Positions 1 to 6,969 of a stretch of DNA of 9,817 nt are shown in pieces. The position numbers and the translations under genes are program-made. The stretch lies in NCBI GenBank assembly GCA_021805275.1, contig JAJZFQ010000198.1, positions 1-9,817 on the forward strand, read 5' to 3'. A model generated the notes under the pieces. That model was not told where the DNA came from. It worked only from the letters and a program-made list of their open reading frames with translations, and did not search any database. Within the stretch, counting starts at the first letter, position 1. Each line of letters opens with the position of its first letter. This DNA is from Pseudomonadota bacterium (GTDB lineage: Bacteria; Pseudomonadota; Gammaproteobacteria; Steroidobacterales; Steroidobacteraceae).

Positions 1-983
1 TGAACTCGATCAACGAGAACGCCGCGCGCACTCACGCGCAGGCGATGCTCCAGGTTCACCTCGATCAGCTTCGCACCGAGGAAGCGCAGGGCAAGATCAG
101 CCACGCGCAGGAACTCGCCGACGAGCAGAAGCTTTATGCTCAGGAATATGCGCAGCAGCTCGCCGCGTACCAGCGCGAGGCGCAGCTCGAAAAGGACAAG
201 CCTGCCGTCGTCGCGCGGATCAACGCCGAGATCGAGGCGCTTCAGGATCAGCACGCCACCAAGATGGCAACGACAGCCGAGAAAAGCGCGCTGAAGCAGG
301 AGCAGGCGTATCAGAAGATGTTGCAGCCGATCACCTCGGCATTCACCACTTCGATCAACGGCATCATCCAGGGCACCCAAACCCTGCAGATGGCCACAGA
401 CCGAATTCTGAGTTCCATCCTGCTCAAATACCTCGATGTGGCGATCGAGCGCGCCATTCAGTGGGCTGCCAGTGAAGCGCAGATGACGATGGCGACCATC
501 ACGGGAACCACGACGCGCACCGCGGTCGTGACCGCTGCTCATACCGCCGAGAAGGCGAGCGCGACTGTCCTGAATATGGCAACCATCCGGGCGGACGCAG
601 CCAAAGCTGCGGCTGGCGCGTACAGCGCGGTCGCTGGCATCCCGTACGTCGGGCCCGTCTTGGCGCCAATCGCTGCCGCAACCGCGTTTGCGGCCGTCGG
701 GGCCTATGAGGCGATGGCCTCTTTCGATGTGGGCGCATGGAGTGTCCCACACGACATGCCGGCAATGGTGCACAGCGGGGAGGCGATCCTGCCGCGTCCC
801 TTCGCCGACGACTTCCGCTCGGCGATCAGTGGCCGTGGCGGCGCCGCCGCAGGCGGATCTGTGGAGCACCACTACCACATCAATGCCAACGATGCCGGCT
901 CCTTCCTCGACATGGTTCAGCGCAACCCCGAGGGGCTGGCTGCCGGAATGCAGCACGTGGTTCGTATCGGCGCGTTTCCGTGA
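1..983 (+). CDS. Tail tape measure protein, C-terminal part (5' end outside window)
   Basis: The reading frame is open from the first complete codon at base 3, so the gene starts upstream; about 326 residues are visible. The protein would fill the tail tube lumen, set tail length and be ejected at infection. The visible N-terminal third is rich in Glu, Gln, Ala and Lys and reads as a long helical coiled coil. An Ala/Gly-rich hydrophobic stretch follows (around bases 600-720, with GIPYVGPVLAPIAAATAFAA). The C-terminal signature FDVGAWSVPHDMPAMVHSGE then AILPRPF is the usual end of phage tape measure proteins, followed by a Gly-rich segment and a short tail. The ATG at base 45 is probably internal. 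The downstream gene overlaps it by GTGA. Family assignment is firm. Total length and any N-terminal domains cannot be seen. Confidence 0.9.
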   Translation, partial: NSINENAARTHAQAMLQVHLDQLRTEEAQGKISHAQELADEQKLYAQEYAQQLAAYQREAQLEKDKPAVVARINAEIEALQDQHATKMATTAEKSALKQEQAYQKMLQPITSAFTTSINGIIQGTQTLQMATDRILSSILLKYLDVAIERAIQWAASEAQMTMATITGTTTRTAVVTAAHTAEKASATVLNMATIRADAAKAAAGAYSAVAGIPYVGPVLAPIAAATAFAAVGAYEAMASFDVGAWSVPHDMPAMVHSGEAILPRPFADDFRSAISGRGGAAAGGSVEHHYHINANDAGSFLDMVQRNPEGLAAGMQHVVRIGAFP

Positions 984-1555
984 ACGTCTTTCCCACCGTC
1001 ACCGGTTACGTGTGGCCTCCCACGCTGGCTCCCGTGTGGAACTCCCAGCTCCAAAAGACGCAAACCGGCCGCGTCGTTGCGGCCACCTACCAGCAGTACC
1101 CGCTCTATAAGTTCACGCTTCAATTTGCGGTGCTCGCGACTTCCGATTACCAGAACCTGCTCGCGTTTTTCAATCAGCAGCAGGGGAACGTGATTCCGTT
1201 CCTGTTCGACGCGGGTCCAGGCCAGGACACCGTAAGCGCGCAGGCCATCGGGACCGGCAATGGCAGCACGACGCAGTTTCAGCTCCTGCGCTCCTACGGG
1301 GGATTCGCCGAGCCGGTGGCGGCGAGTTCCGGAAGCCCCACGGCGTATGTCAACGGCACCGCTGCCACCGCGACCTTCAACAGCCCGTCGAACGGCTACG
1401 TGACCTTCGCGACGGCACCAGCGTCCGGATCGGCTCTGACGTGGACGGGGAGCTACTATTTTCAGTGTCGCTTCTCGAAGGGGACGGCGGAGTTCGAGCA
1501 GTTCATGTCGCAGCTCTACAAGACCAAATCGATCAACATGGAGACGTATTGGTGA
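980..1555 (+). CDS. DUF2460-like distal tail protein
   Basis: This 191-residue protein starts at GTG 980, which overlaps the stop of the tape measure gene (GTGA). A longer in-frame extension to ATG 737 would lie inside the upstream gene and reads Arg-rich, so I rejected it. The pattern GTGNGSTTQFQLLRSYGG in the middle, then a strand-rich stretch and GYVTFATAPASGSALTWTG, is the hallmark of the DUF2460/TIGR02217 family. In the Rhodobacter gene transfer agent the corresponding gp12 is the distal tail protein joining the tube to the baseplate. The N-terminal half (Trp-Pro-rich, then a strand-rich segment ending IPFLFDAGPG) also resembles distal tail proteins. The position right after the tape measure gene supports this role. 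The family is seen in sequence; the Dit role is inferred from the family and gene order. Confidence 0.82.
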   Translation: MNVFPTVTGYVWPPTLAPVWNSQLQKTQTGRVVAATYQQYPLYKFTLQFAVLATSDYQNLLAFFNQQQGNVIPFLFDAGPGQDTVSAQAIGTGNGSTTQFQLLRSYGGFAEPVAASSGSPTAYVNGTAATATFNSPSNGYVTFATAPASGSALTWTGSYYFQCRFSKGTAEFEQFMSQLYKTKSINMETYW

Positions 1556-2514
1556 GGACCATCAGCAGCGCGCTGCAAGCGGTACTCGCAACCGGCGGTC
1601 CCTTCGTGGTCGCGGATCTGTTCACGATCACACTCACGAATGGCACCGTCCTGCGCTGGACGACGAATCAGACGCCGATCACCATCGGTGCCAATACCTT
1701 CGTGGTCGGCCCTCCGGTGGAGCGCGACAAGGCAAAGTGGTCGATGGGTCTCAATGTTGACCAGCTCAACATGACGATTCTGGATGATGGATCCCAGACC
1801 ATCAACGGACAGGCGTTGGTGACTGCGGCATGGCAAAAGTTCTTCGACTACGCACAGATCGAGATAGACCGCTTCATTTCCGACTCTTGGACCGATACGG
1901 CCGTCGGGTCTGTTTCGTGGTTCATCGGCTATGCCGGGCAGATCACACTTCAGGGCAAGACGATCAAGATCACGGTGGAATCGCCGCTCGCGATGCTGAA
2001 GGCGACCTTTCCGCGGACCTACGTCTTGCCGTCATGCGCGAATACCTTGTATGACGGCGTGTGTGGGATTCTGGCCTCTAACTTCACATACACCGGCACC
2101 GTCGGATCAGCGCCGAGCGCTACCTCGTTTCCGCTCACCCTGAGCGGCGGCAATCTCGCGGACGGCTCCTTCCAGGGTGGTATCGTGACCTTCACTGGCG
2201 GCGTAAATGACGGGCAGACCAGGACCGTCAAGTCCTACGTCGGGGGCGTCATCACGCTGGTTTACCCACTCTATGCGGTGCCCGCGGTCGGCGACACGGT
2301 GAGTGCCATCTTCGGCTGCGACAAGACGCGCGCGACCTGCACGGCGCGATTCAATAACCTCGTGCATTACCGCGGCTTCCCCTATGTGCCGGACCCATCG
2401 ACGCAGTACTCCGGCGTAGCCGCGAACGCGCCAGGGACTGCCGGCAGCAACTCAAATTCGATCCAGACCAATATCGGTCCTCGAGGGCGCAATGGCGGCA
2501 TCAGCCAATTCTGA
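1552..2514 (+). CDS. DUF2163 / phage BR0599-family tail hub protein
   Basis: This 320-residue protein starts at GTG 1552, which overlaps the previous stop and has a GGAG ribosome site at 1540-1543, eight bases upstream. The C-terminal signature GCDKTRATC, then ARFNNLVHYRGFPYVP, is diagnostic of the BR0599/DUF2163 family. The N-terminal half (TLTNGTVLRWTTNQTPITIG onward) matches the DUF2163 part. In the gene transfer agent the equivalent is gp13, a baseplate hub component. Four cysteines stand out: C162 and C171 (eight residues between) and C256 and C263 (six between). This is compatible with a metal or iron-sulfur site, as known for lambda gpL. That ligand is an inference. The gene overlaps the next by 23 bases. 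Family confidence is high. Confidence 0.87.
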   Translation: MRTISSALQAVLATGGPFVVADLFTITLTNGTVLRWTTNQTPITIGANTFVVGPPVERDKAKWSMGLNVDQLNMTILDDGSQTINGQALVTAAWQKFFDYAQIEIDRFISDSWTDTAVGSVSWFIGYAGQITLQGKTIKITVESPLAMLKATFPRTYVLPSCANTLYDGVCGILASNFTYTGTVGSAPSATSFPLTLSGGNLADGSFQGGIVTFTGGVNDGQTRTVKSYVGGVITLVYPLYAVPAVGDTVSAIFGCDKTRATCTARFNNLVHYRGFPYVPDPSTQYSGVAANAPGTAGSNSNSIQTNIGPRGRNGGISQF

Positions 2515-2938
2515 GCTGCGCGCCGCAGTGATCGCGCAGGCGCTGGGATGGGTGGGAACTCCTTACCATCACGGCCAAGCCGTCAAAGGTCGGGGGGTGG
2601 ACTGCGCAATGTCGCTGATCGAGTGGTTCGCCGGTGCCGGCGTGATCGAGCGCTTCGACCCGCGCCCATACTCTGCGAGCTGGTTCCTGCACCGGGACGA
2701 GGAACGCTTTCTCGGCACACTCAGTCGGTATGCGCAGAAGTTGCCGGAGGGCGAGCCGGTGCTGCCGGCCGATCTCGCGCTCTACCGCTTCGGGCGCTGC
2801 ACCGCGCACGGGGCCCTCGTTCTCGATGACACCTTTCTGGTGCATGCCTGCGCTATTGCGCGCCGCGTCGAACGGCGGGAACGCTCTGCCTTGGTGGATC
2901 GTCTCGCCGGCTACTGGCGCGTGAGGGCACTCGCATGA
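2492..2938 (+). CDS. NlpC/P60-family tail-associated cysteine peptidase
   Basis: This 148-residue protein carries an NlpC/P60 (papain-like) fold. The opening helix and GWVGTPYHHGQAVKGRGVDC place the nucleophile at C38. H106 (in TAHGALVLDD) is the catalytic histidine, and H118 (FLVHAC) is a good candidate for the third polar residue. Such enzymes cut peptide cross-links in the cell wall during tail penetration. The gene transfer agent homologue is gp14, and lambda gpK has a related domain. ATG 2492 is preceded by GAGGG at 2483-2487 and lies within the end of the upstream gene. The length is usual for a stand-alone tail peptidase and all expected catalytic residues are present, so it should be active. 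The gene ends in an ATGA overlap with the tail tip gene it probably assembles with. Confidence 0.9.
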   Translation: MAASANSELRAAVIAQALGWVGTPYHHGQAVKGRGVDCAMSLIEWFAGAGVIERFDPRPYSASWFLHRDEERFLGTLSRYAQKLPEGEPVLPADLALYRFGRCTAHGALVLDDTFLVHACAIARRVERRERSALVDRLAGYWRVRALA

Positions 2939-5900
2939 GCAATATGCTCGGCGGCAGCACCGGGCAGCCGGTAGCGACACAGGCCACGCGTTACAACGGT
3001 ATGCAGGTACAGGGCAGCCAGTACGGCATGGGACTGCCTATCGTCTACGGGCAGCAACGCCTCGCGGGCACGCTGATCTGGTATGGCGACTTCCAATCCG
3101 TGGAGCACAAGCAGTCCGTCGGGAAAGGCGGGGGCGGCGTCAGCACCAGCTACACGTACTCCTCGAGCTTTCAGCTCGCAATCTGCGAAGGCCCGATCGC
3201 CGGAATCCCAACCATTTGGAAAGACTCCGGGACGACGACCTTTTCCGATGTAAATGGCACATTCTCGGTCGGGACGGCATCGCAAGCGCCATGGTCGCAC
3301 CTCTCCGGTGCCGATGCGCTCAACTACCCTTACACCGCATGGGTGGGGTGCCTCAACCTGGCGCTCGGCAGCTCGCCAAATGTGCCCAACTTCAATTTTG
3401 AGATAGGCGGCCTATTTCAGTTCGCGCCTGCGGCGTCCCCGGCCATCATCGACGCCGACCCCTCGGTGATCTTCTCGGATCTCTTGAGTTCAACGACGCA
3501 CGGGCTTTCATTCGGCGCGTTTCTCGGCGACCTGACGCTCTATCACAACTACTGCCTCGCCAACAATATTTTCCTCTCCCTCGTGGTCGATCAGCAGACG
3601 ACCATGAACGAGATTCTGACGCGCCTGCTGCAGATCACAAACAGCAACACCGCGTGGTCGAACGGCAAGCTGATTGTCATTCCATACGGCGACGAGAGCG
3701 CCACGGCGAACGGCGTGACCTACACGCCGCCGACCACGGTGCAGAAGTCGTTTCAGGACTCCGATTACATCAAGCCGGTGCGCGTCGATCAGAAGCCGTT
3801 GTCCGACCTCTACAACGTGATCCGCGTGGAGTACGTCAACCGCGCGAACAATTACAACACATCGGTGGCGGAAGCCAAGGACCAGGCAGATATCGATAAC
3901 GCCTTCGGCATCCGCCAGCAGGAGATGATCCAAGGCCACGCGATCACGAACGGCACGCTGGCGCAGTGGATCGCGCAGACCATCCTGCAGCGAGCCCTCT
4001 ACATTCGCAACACCTATACGTTCACCACGACGATGGAGAACGTGGTATTCGAGCCCGGGGACGTGATTGCCCTCACCGATTCGCAGGCTGGACTCCTGAA
4101 CGAGCCGGTGCGCATCAAGTCAATCAGCGAGCAGGGCGCGCTTGAGCTCCAATTCACCTGCGAGGAGTTCCCGGCGGGCGTGGCGAGCGGCGCAACTCAG
4201 ACGGTCGAGCCTGCGGCCGGGTACGTCCCGAGTGTGAACGGCGCGCCGGACGCGACGCAGCCGCCGGTCATTTTTCGCGCCCCACAGTTTCTCACCAATG
4301 GCGTCCCGGAGGTGTGGATCGGCGTTGGGGGGGCGGGCCCCAATTGGGGCGGCGCGAATGTGCTGGTGTCGCTCGATAATGTCTCCTACACCAAGATTGG
4401 CACCGCTGCGCCTGGGTGCAGATACGGCGCGCTCACGGCTGCCCTCGCCATCGGAACGGACCCGGATACAGTCAATTCGTTCACCGTCGCGCTGGATGCT
4501 GGCGGGACGCTCTCCGGTGGCACTCAGGCCGAAGCCGATAACCTCGCGACGCTGATGCTCGTGGACCAAGAGCTGCTGTCCTACGAGACCACGGTCCTCA
4601 ACGGAAACGGTACCTACACTCTCGGCAACGGCTACCTGCGCCGCGGCTGCTACCAGACAACCATCGCGGACCACGCCGTCGGGGCACCCTGGCTGCGCGT
4701 GGACGACGGTATGTTCCGCTGGCAGGTTGACCCGTCGTGGGTCGGTCAGACGGTCTATCTGAAGTTCCAGCCTTGGAACCTTTATGGCGGGGGCTTGGTC
4801 AGCGAGTCGTCCCTTACGCCGGTCACCTACGTGATTGGGACCGCCGAGGAAATTCCAGACACCCCACCAACCCCCACCAACCTTGTGGCTGTGGGAACGG
4901 CAAACGGTATCAATCTCTCCTGGACCGTACCGAACCCGGTAGCCGCTGCAATCACGTCCGTCGAGTTCGCCACGGCAAGCACCGGTCCATGGACTGTGCT
5001 CGGCCAGGTGAAGGGTACCCACTACGCACACAATTTCACCGGTCCATCCACCTACTACTACCGCGCGCGCTCCCTCAGTCCGGCCTTCGCGTGGTCTTCA
5101 TACGCCGCAACGGTCTCGGCGACTGGCGGTACCGCGGACAATGTGGCAAAGGGCGCCAGCTTCTCCATCCCCACGCTCTGCCTCAACCCGGAAAACATCC
5201 TCCAGAATCCGGTGTTTGCTCAGGGCCTTGCGTCCTACTCGGCTCCGGGAGGAACACTGGCGCTGGTCTCCGATACGCTGCCGAACGGTCTCACCGGAAA
5301 CGTCGCTAAAGGAACTGCAGGTAACGGAACTGCAGTTTCTGGTAATTCTTTTGATCTGATTCCAGGCGCAACATACTTCTTTTCAGGGTGGGTCAAAACA
5401 GGCGGCGCGTCCACCACTGGGTGGTACGCTTACTGGGGAAACTATCCTAACGGTGGAATAGGTGGTCTCGATTCTTTCGGAGCGCCGACTGCGTGGACCT
5501 TCTTGAAAGGAACAGTGACTGTTCCAACGACGGGTACATATGCGAATGAGCTGACAGGGTGTCTTGGATTCGCGCAATTTTCAACCATCAGTGACTGGAT
5601 TGAGATCTGGGGATGGTCCATCGTCAAGGTGCGCAACGCCGACGTTGAAGTAATAGACGGTGTGACGTGGCTACGGATGCCGTCACCGCCAGCGGTGTCG
5701 GCGAGCGCGACGAGCGCCTCGGGACTCTCCCAAAGCGGAACGACGACGACCATCAATGTTGGCGCCTCGACGTTCTACCTCGGAAACATCACTCTGAACG
5801 CGAGCGCCGGGAGCGTGAACCCCGGGGCCTACGGCACCTACTACGTGTACTTCGACGATCCTGGCTACGGCGGGGGCGCCGTCACTTACCAGGCGAGCAC

Positions 5901-6345
5901 CAGCATTCTCGATACCACCCAGGCGCCGTTCCGGTTCTACCTGGGCTCACTCACGACTGCCTCGGGGGGTGGTGGCGGGGGTGGTGTGGGTCCGATTGGT
6001 CCATGCTTCTCCGGCGACACGAGGGTGCTCACCGTCGATGGGTATCGCCGCTTTGACGAGTTGCCCGAGGTGTTCGAGATCGTGAATCGCGCGGGCCGGT
6101 ACTGGGCGAGCTTGCGGGTGCATGCCGACAGCACCGCTCCGATGCGCCGGATGGGACCAAACCTCGTCACCGAGGAACACAGGATCCGCGTCGGTGACAA
6201 ATGGGTGGCGGCCAAGGAACTGTTTCACGAGTCGGCCACGGTTCAACCCCGCACCGTGTACAACATGGAGGTTCATACCCTCGTCTGGGACGACAAGCAT
6301 TACCTCCTGGAGAACGGCCTCACGGCCCACAACCCAAAACCATGA
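2935..6345 (+). CDS. Tail tip / host-specificity protein with C-terminal Hint domain
   Basis: This 1136-residue protein sits at the distal tail end. It starts at ATG 2935 (ATGA overlap; GAGGG at 2923-2927). Modules by approximate residue: 1-200, tip core opening with MGLPIVYGQQRLAGTLIWYG; 200-420, a Phage-tail_3-like region (LTLYHNYCLANNIFLSLVVD to the segment ending LQFTCEEFP); 420-640, a beta-rich region; 640-735, a fibronectin III domain (INLSWTVPNP...STYYYRARS); 748-902, a jelly-roll or carbohydrate-binding-like module opening NPENILQNPVFAQGL; 905-1010, a beta-rich module with YGTYYVYFDDPGYGGG; 1011-1023, a poly-Gly linker ending GPIGP; 1024-1133, a Hint domain. It is the functional counterpart of lambda J or gene transfer agent gp15, but it has no obvious GTA TIM-barrel. 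The C-terminal modules likely contact the receptor. The Hint domain implies self-processing. The tail tip call is firm; the middle module names are inferred from pattern. Confidence 0.88.
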   Translation: MSNMLGGSTGQPVATQATRYNGMQVQGSQYGMGLPIVYGQQRLAGTLIWYGDFQSVEHKQSVGKGGGGVSTSYTYSSSFQLAICEGPIAGIPTIWKDSGTTTFSDVNGTFSVGTASQAPWSHLSGADALNYPYTAWVGCLNLALGSSPNVPNFNFEIGGLFQFAPAASPAIIDADPSVIFSDLLSSTTHGLSFGAFLGDLTLYHNYCLANNIFLSLVVDQQTTMNEILTRLLQITNSNTAWSNGKLIVIPYGDESATANGVTYTPPTTVQKSFQDSDYIKPVRVDQKPLSDLYNVIRVEYVNRANNYNTSVAEAKDQADIDNAFGIRQQEMIQGHAITNGTLAQWIAQTILQRALYIRNTYTFTTTMENVVFEPGDVIALTDSQAGLLNEPVRIKSISEQGALELQFTCEEFPAGVASGATQTVEPAAGYVPSVNGAPDATQPPVIFRAPQFLTNGVPEVWIGVGGAGPNWGGANVLVSLDNVSYTKIGTAAPGCRYGALTAALAIGTDPDTVNSFTVALDAGGTLSGGTQAEADNLATLMLVDQELLSYETTVLNGNGTYTLGNGYLRRGCYQTTIADHAVGAPWLRVDDGMFRWQVDPSWVGQTVYLKFQPWNLYGGGLVSESSLTPVTYVIGTAEEIPDTPPTPTNLVAVGTANGINLSWTVPNPVAAAITSVEFATASTGPWTVLGQVKGTHYAHNFTGPSTYYYRARSLSPAFAWSSYAATVSATGGTADNVAKGASFSIPTLCLNPENILQNPVFAQGLASYSAPGGTLALVSDTLPNGLTGNVAKGTAGNGTAVSGNSFDLIPGATYFFSGWVKTGGASTTGWYAYWGNYPNGGIGGLDSFGAPTAWTFLKGTVTVPTTGTYANELTGCLGFAQFSTISDWIEIWGWSIVKVRNADVEVIDGVTWLRMPSPPAVSASATSASGLSQSGTTTTINVGASTFYLGNITLNASAGSVNPGAYGTYYVYFDDPGYGGGAVTYQASTSILDTTQAPFRFYLGSLTTASGGGGGGGVGPIGPCFSGDTRVLTVDGYRRFDELPEVFEIVNRAGRYWASLRVHADSTAPMRRMGPNLVTEEHRIRVGDKWVAAKELFHESATVQPRTVYNMEVHTLVWDDKHYLLENGLTAHNPKP
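4337..4350. repeat. 14-bp perfect palindrome inside the tail tip gene
   Basis: GCCCCAATTGGGGC is its own reverse complement. A further TTGGGG at 4325-4330 could pair with the same CCCCAA (4338-4343) as an alternative stem. It lies within coding sequence (GPNWGG), so it may only reflect codon choice. Confidence 0.4.
5281..5640 (+). other. Low-GC segment within the tail tip gene (probable swapped domain)
   Basis: My hand count gives 188 G+C in 360 bases (52%). The 60 bases just before (5221-5280) have 40 of 60, and a block downstream (5761-5820) has 38 of 60. The lowest 60-base block, 5341-5400, has 25 of 60. Codons such as AAT, TCT, TTT, GAT and ATT become common here and are rare in the flanks. 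The reading frame stays intact. The segment encodes most of the jelly-roll-like module, which suggests this receptor-binding piece was acquired by recombination from a lower-GC source. Confidence 0.65.
5311..5335 (+). repeat. Tandem 10-bp direct repeat at the edge of the low-GC segment
   Basis: GGAACTGCAG occurs at 5311-5320 and again at 5326-5335, a 15-base period that keeps frame and repeats Gly-Thr-Ala in the protein. It lies near the start of the low-GC segment, so it may be a relic of recombination, or simply local codon repetition. Confidence 0.6.
6004..6342 (+). other. Hint (intein-like autoprocessing) domain of the tail tip protein
   Basis: Residues 1024-1136 of the tip protein. Block A is CFSGDTRVLTVDGYRRFDEL, starting at C1024. 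Block B is LVTEEHRI, with T1079 and H1082 forming T-x-x-H. Block F/G is VYNMEV...KHYLLENGLTAHN, ending at H1132-N1133, with only Pro-Lys-Pro after it. These are the conserved residues of intein and bacterial intein-like (BIL) domains. At about 110 residues there is no room for a homing endonuclease. The residue after Asn is Pro, not Cys/Ser/Thr, and the C-terminal flank is only three residues. Protein splicing is therefore unlikely, whereas N-terminal thioester cleavage at P1023-C1024 and Asn cyclisation are chemically possible. Motifs are seen; cleavage is inferred. Confidence 0.88.
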
Positions 6346-6572
6346 GCACACTCGTCAAAATCGTCAAGCGCGCCGATCTCGGGCACGGTCTCATCGCGGT
6401 CACACTGCGGCCCAACGATGATGCAACGCACGACTCGGTGCGCACGTACTACGTCACGGCGCCGACGAGCCGCGTGGAGCTCGAGCAGTGGCTGGCGACC
6501 GAAAAAGAGAAGGTCGCCGCGCTCTATGATGCGCACCTGGCCGCGCACGACCACCTGGCGAGTCTGGAATAA
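6342..6572 (+). CDS. Small protein of unknown function, coupled to the tail tip gene
   Basis: This 76-residue protein starts at ATG 6342, overlapping the tip gene stop as ATGA. A longer in-frame extension to 6201 would lie inside the Hint coding region and is unlikely. I do not recognise a family. The first half reads as beta-strands (LVKIVKRADLGHGLIAVTLR, then VRTYYVTAPT). The second half is a charged helix (ELEQWLATEKEKVAALYDAH). There is no signal peptide, membrane segment or cysteine. No ribosome site is visible, so translation probably depends on coupling to the tip gene. The position suggests a tip-associated or assembly partner, possibly linked to the Hint domain, but this is inference from location only. 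Confidence 0.75.
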   Translation: MSTLVKIVKRADLGHGLIAVTLRPNDDATHDSVRTYYVTAPTSRVELEQWLATEKEKVAALYDAHLAAHDHLASLE

Positions 6573-6573
6573 T

Positions 6574-6969
6574 ATGAACGCGCTACTTGAACTGGTGAAC
6601 GCAATGACGCTCGACAAGCTCAAAGTGCCCGCATCTCTCGCGGCGTACCTCGCGCTGCTCGGAGTGATATTCGGGACGCTCTTCGCGTTCGGCGCGTTTC
6701 CCCCCGTGTTCGGCGGCTTCGCGCGTGCCGATCGGGTCAACAGAATCGCAGCACAGCTCAACGTGCATGTCGCGCAGATCGCCAAGGACGATGACTCGCA
6801 CTGGGCAAACCAGACGGCAACCGCCCTCCTGCGGATGGATCAAGCACGTTGCGCGCTCCCGGCTGGACAATTGCGCCGGATGTACGACCAACTGATCCAG
6901 GTCCGGCAAAATGAGTACTTCACCCTGACGGCGCGGTATTACCCGCTGCCGCAGTGCGTTGATCTGTGA
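6574..6969 (+). CDS. Single-pass membrane protein of the lysis region
   Basis: This 131-residue protein starts one base after the previous stop, with only a weak GGA ribosome site. An alternative in-frame ATG is at 6604. A short N-terminal helix is followed by one clear membrane segment at residues 20-42 (LAAYLALLGVIFGTLFAFGA). A mostly helical, charged domain of about 90 residues comes next, with two cysteines (C93, C128) that could form a disulfide if it is periplasmic. It directly precedes the endolysin with a 1-base TGATG overlap, so a role in lysis or its timing is plausible. It could be an inner-membrane spanin-like protein, an antiholin-type regulator or a superinfection protein. I do not recognise the family, and the topology is not certain. 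Confidence 0.8.
   Translation: MNALLELVNAMTLDKLKVPASLAAYLALLGVIFGTLFAFGAFPPVFGGFARADRVNRIAAQLNVHVAQIAKDDDSHWANQTATALLRMDQARCALPAGQLRRMYDQLIQVRQNEYFTLTARYYPLPQCVDL

Noticed and set aside
688..1110. 140-codon + strand frame overlapping the tape measure end
   Set aside because: It is out of frame with the tape measure and DUF2460 genes and has no conserved pattern.
4327..4350. G7 run plus 14-bp palindrome as a possible terminator or regulatory hairpin
   Set aside because: It lies in the middle of an intact coding region, with no T-run after it.
4120..5031. 303-codon open frame on the minus strand
   Set aside because: It lies wholly inside the well-supported tail tip gene, its translation has no recognisable domain, and long antisense frames are expected in GC-rich coding DNA.
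6004..6345. Splicing intein joining two parts of a protein
   Set aside because: Only three residues follow the terminal Asn and the first is Pro, so no C-extein or nucleophile for normal splicing exists.
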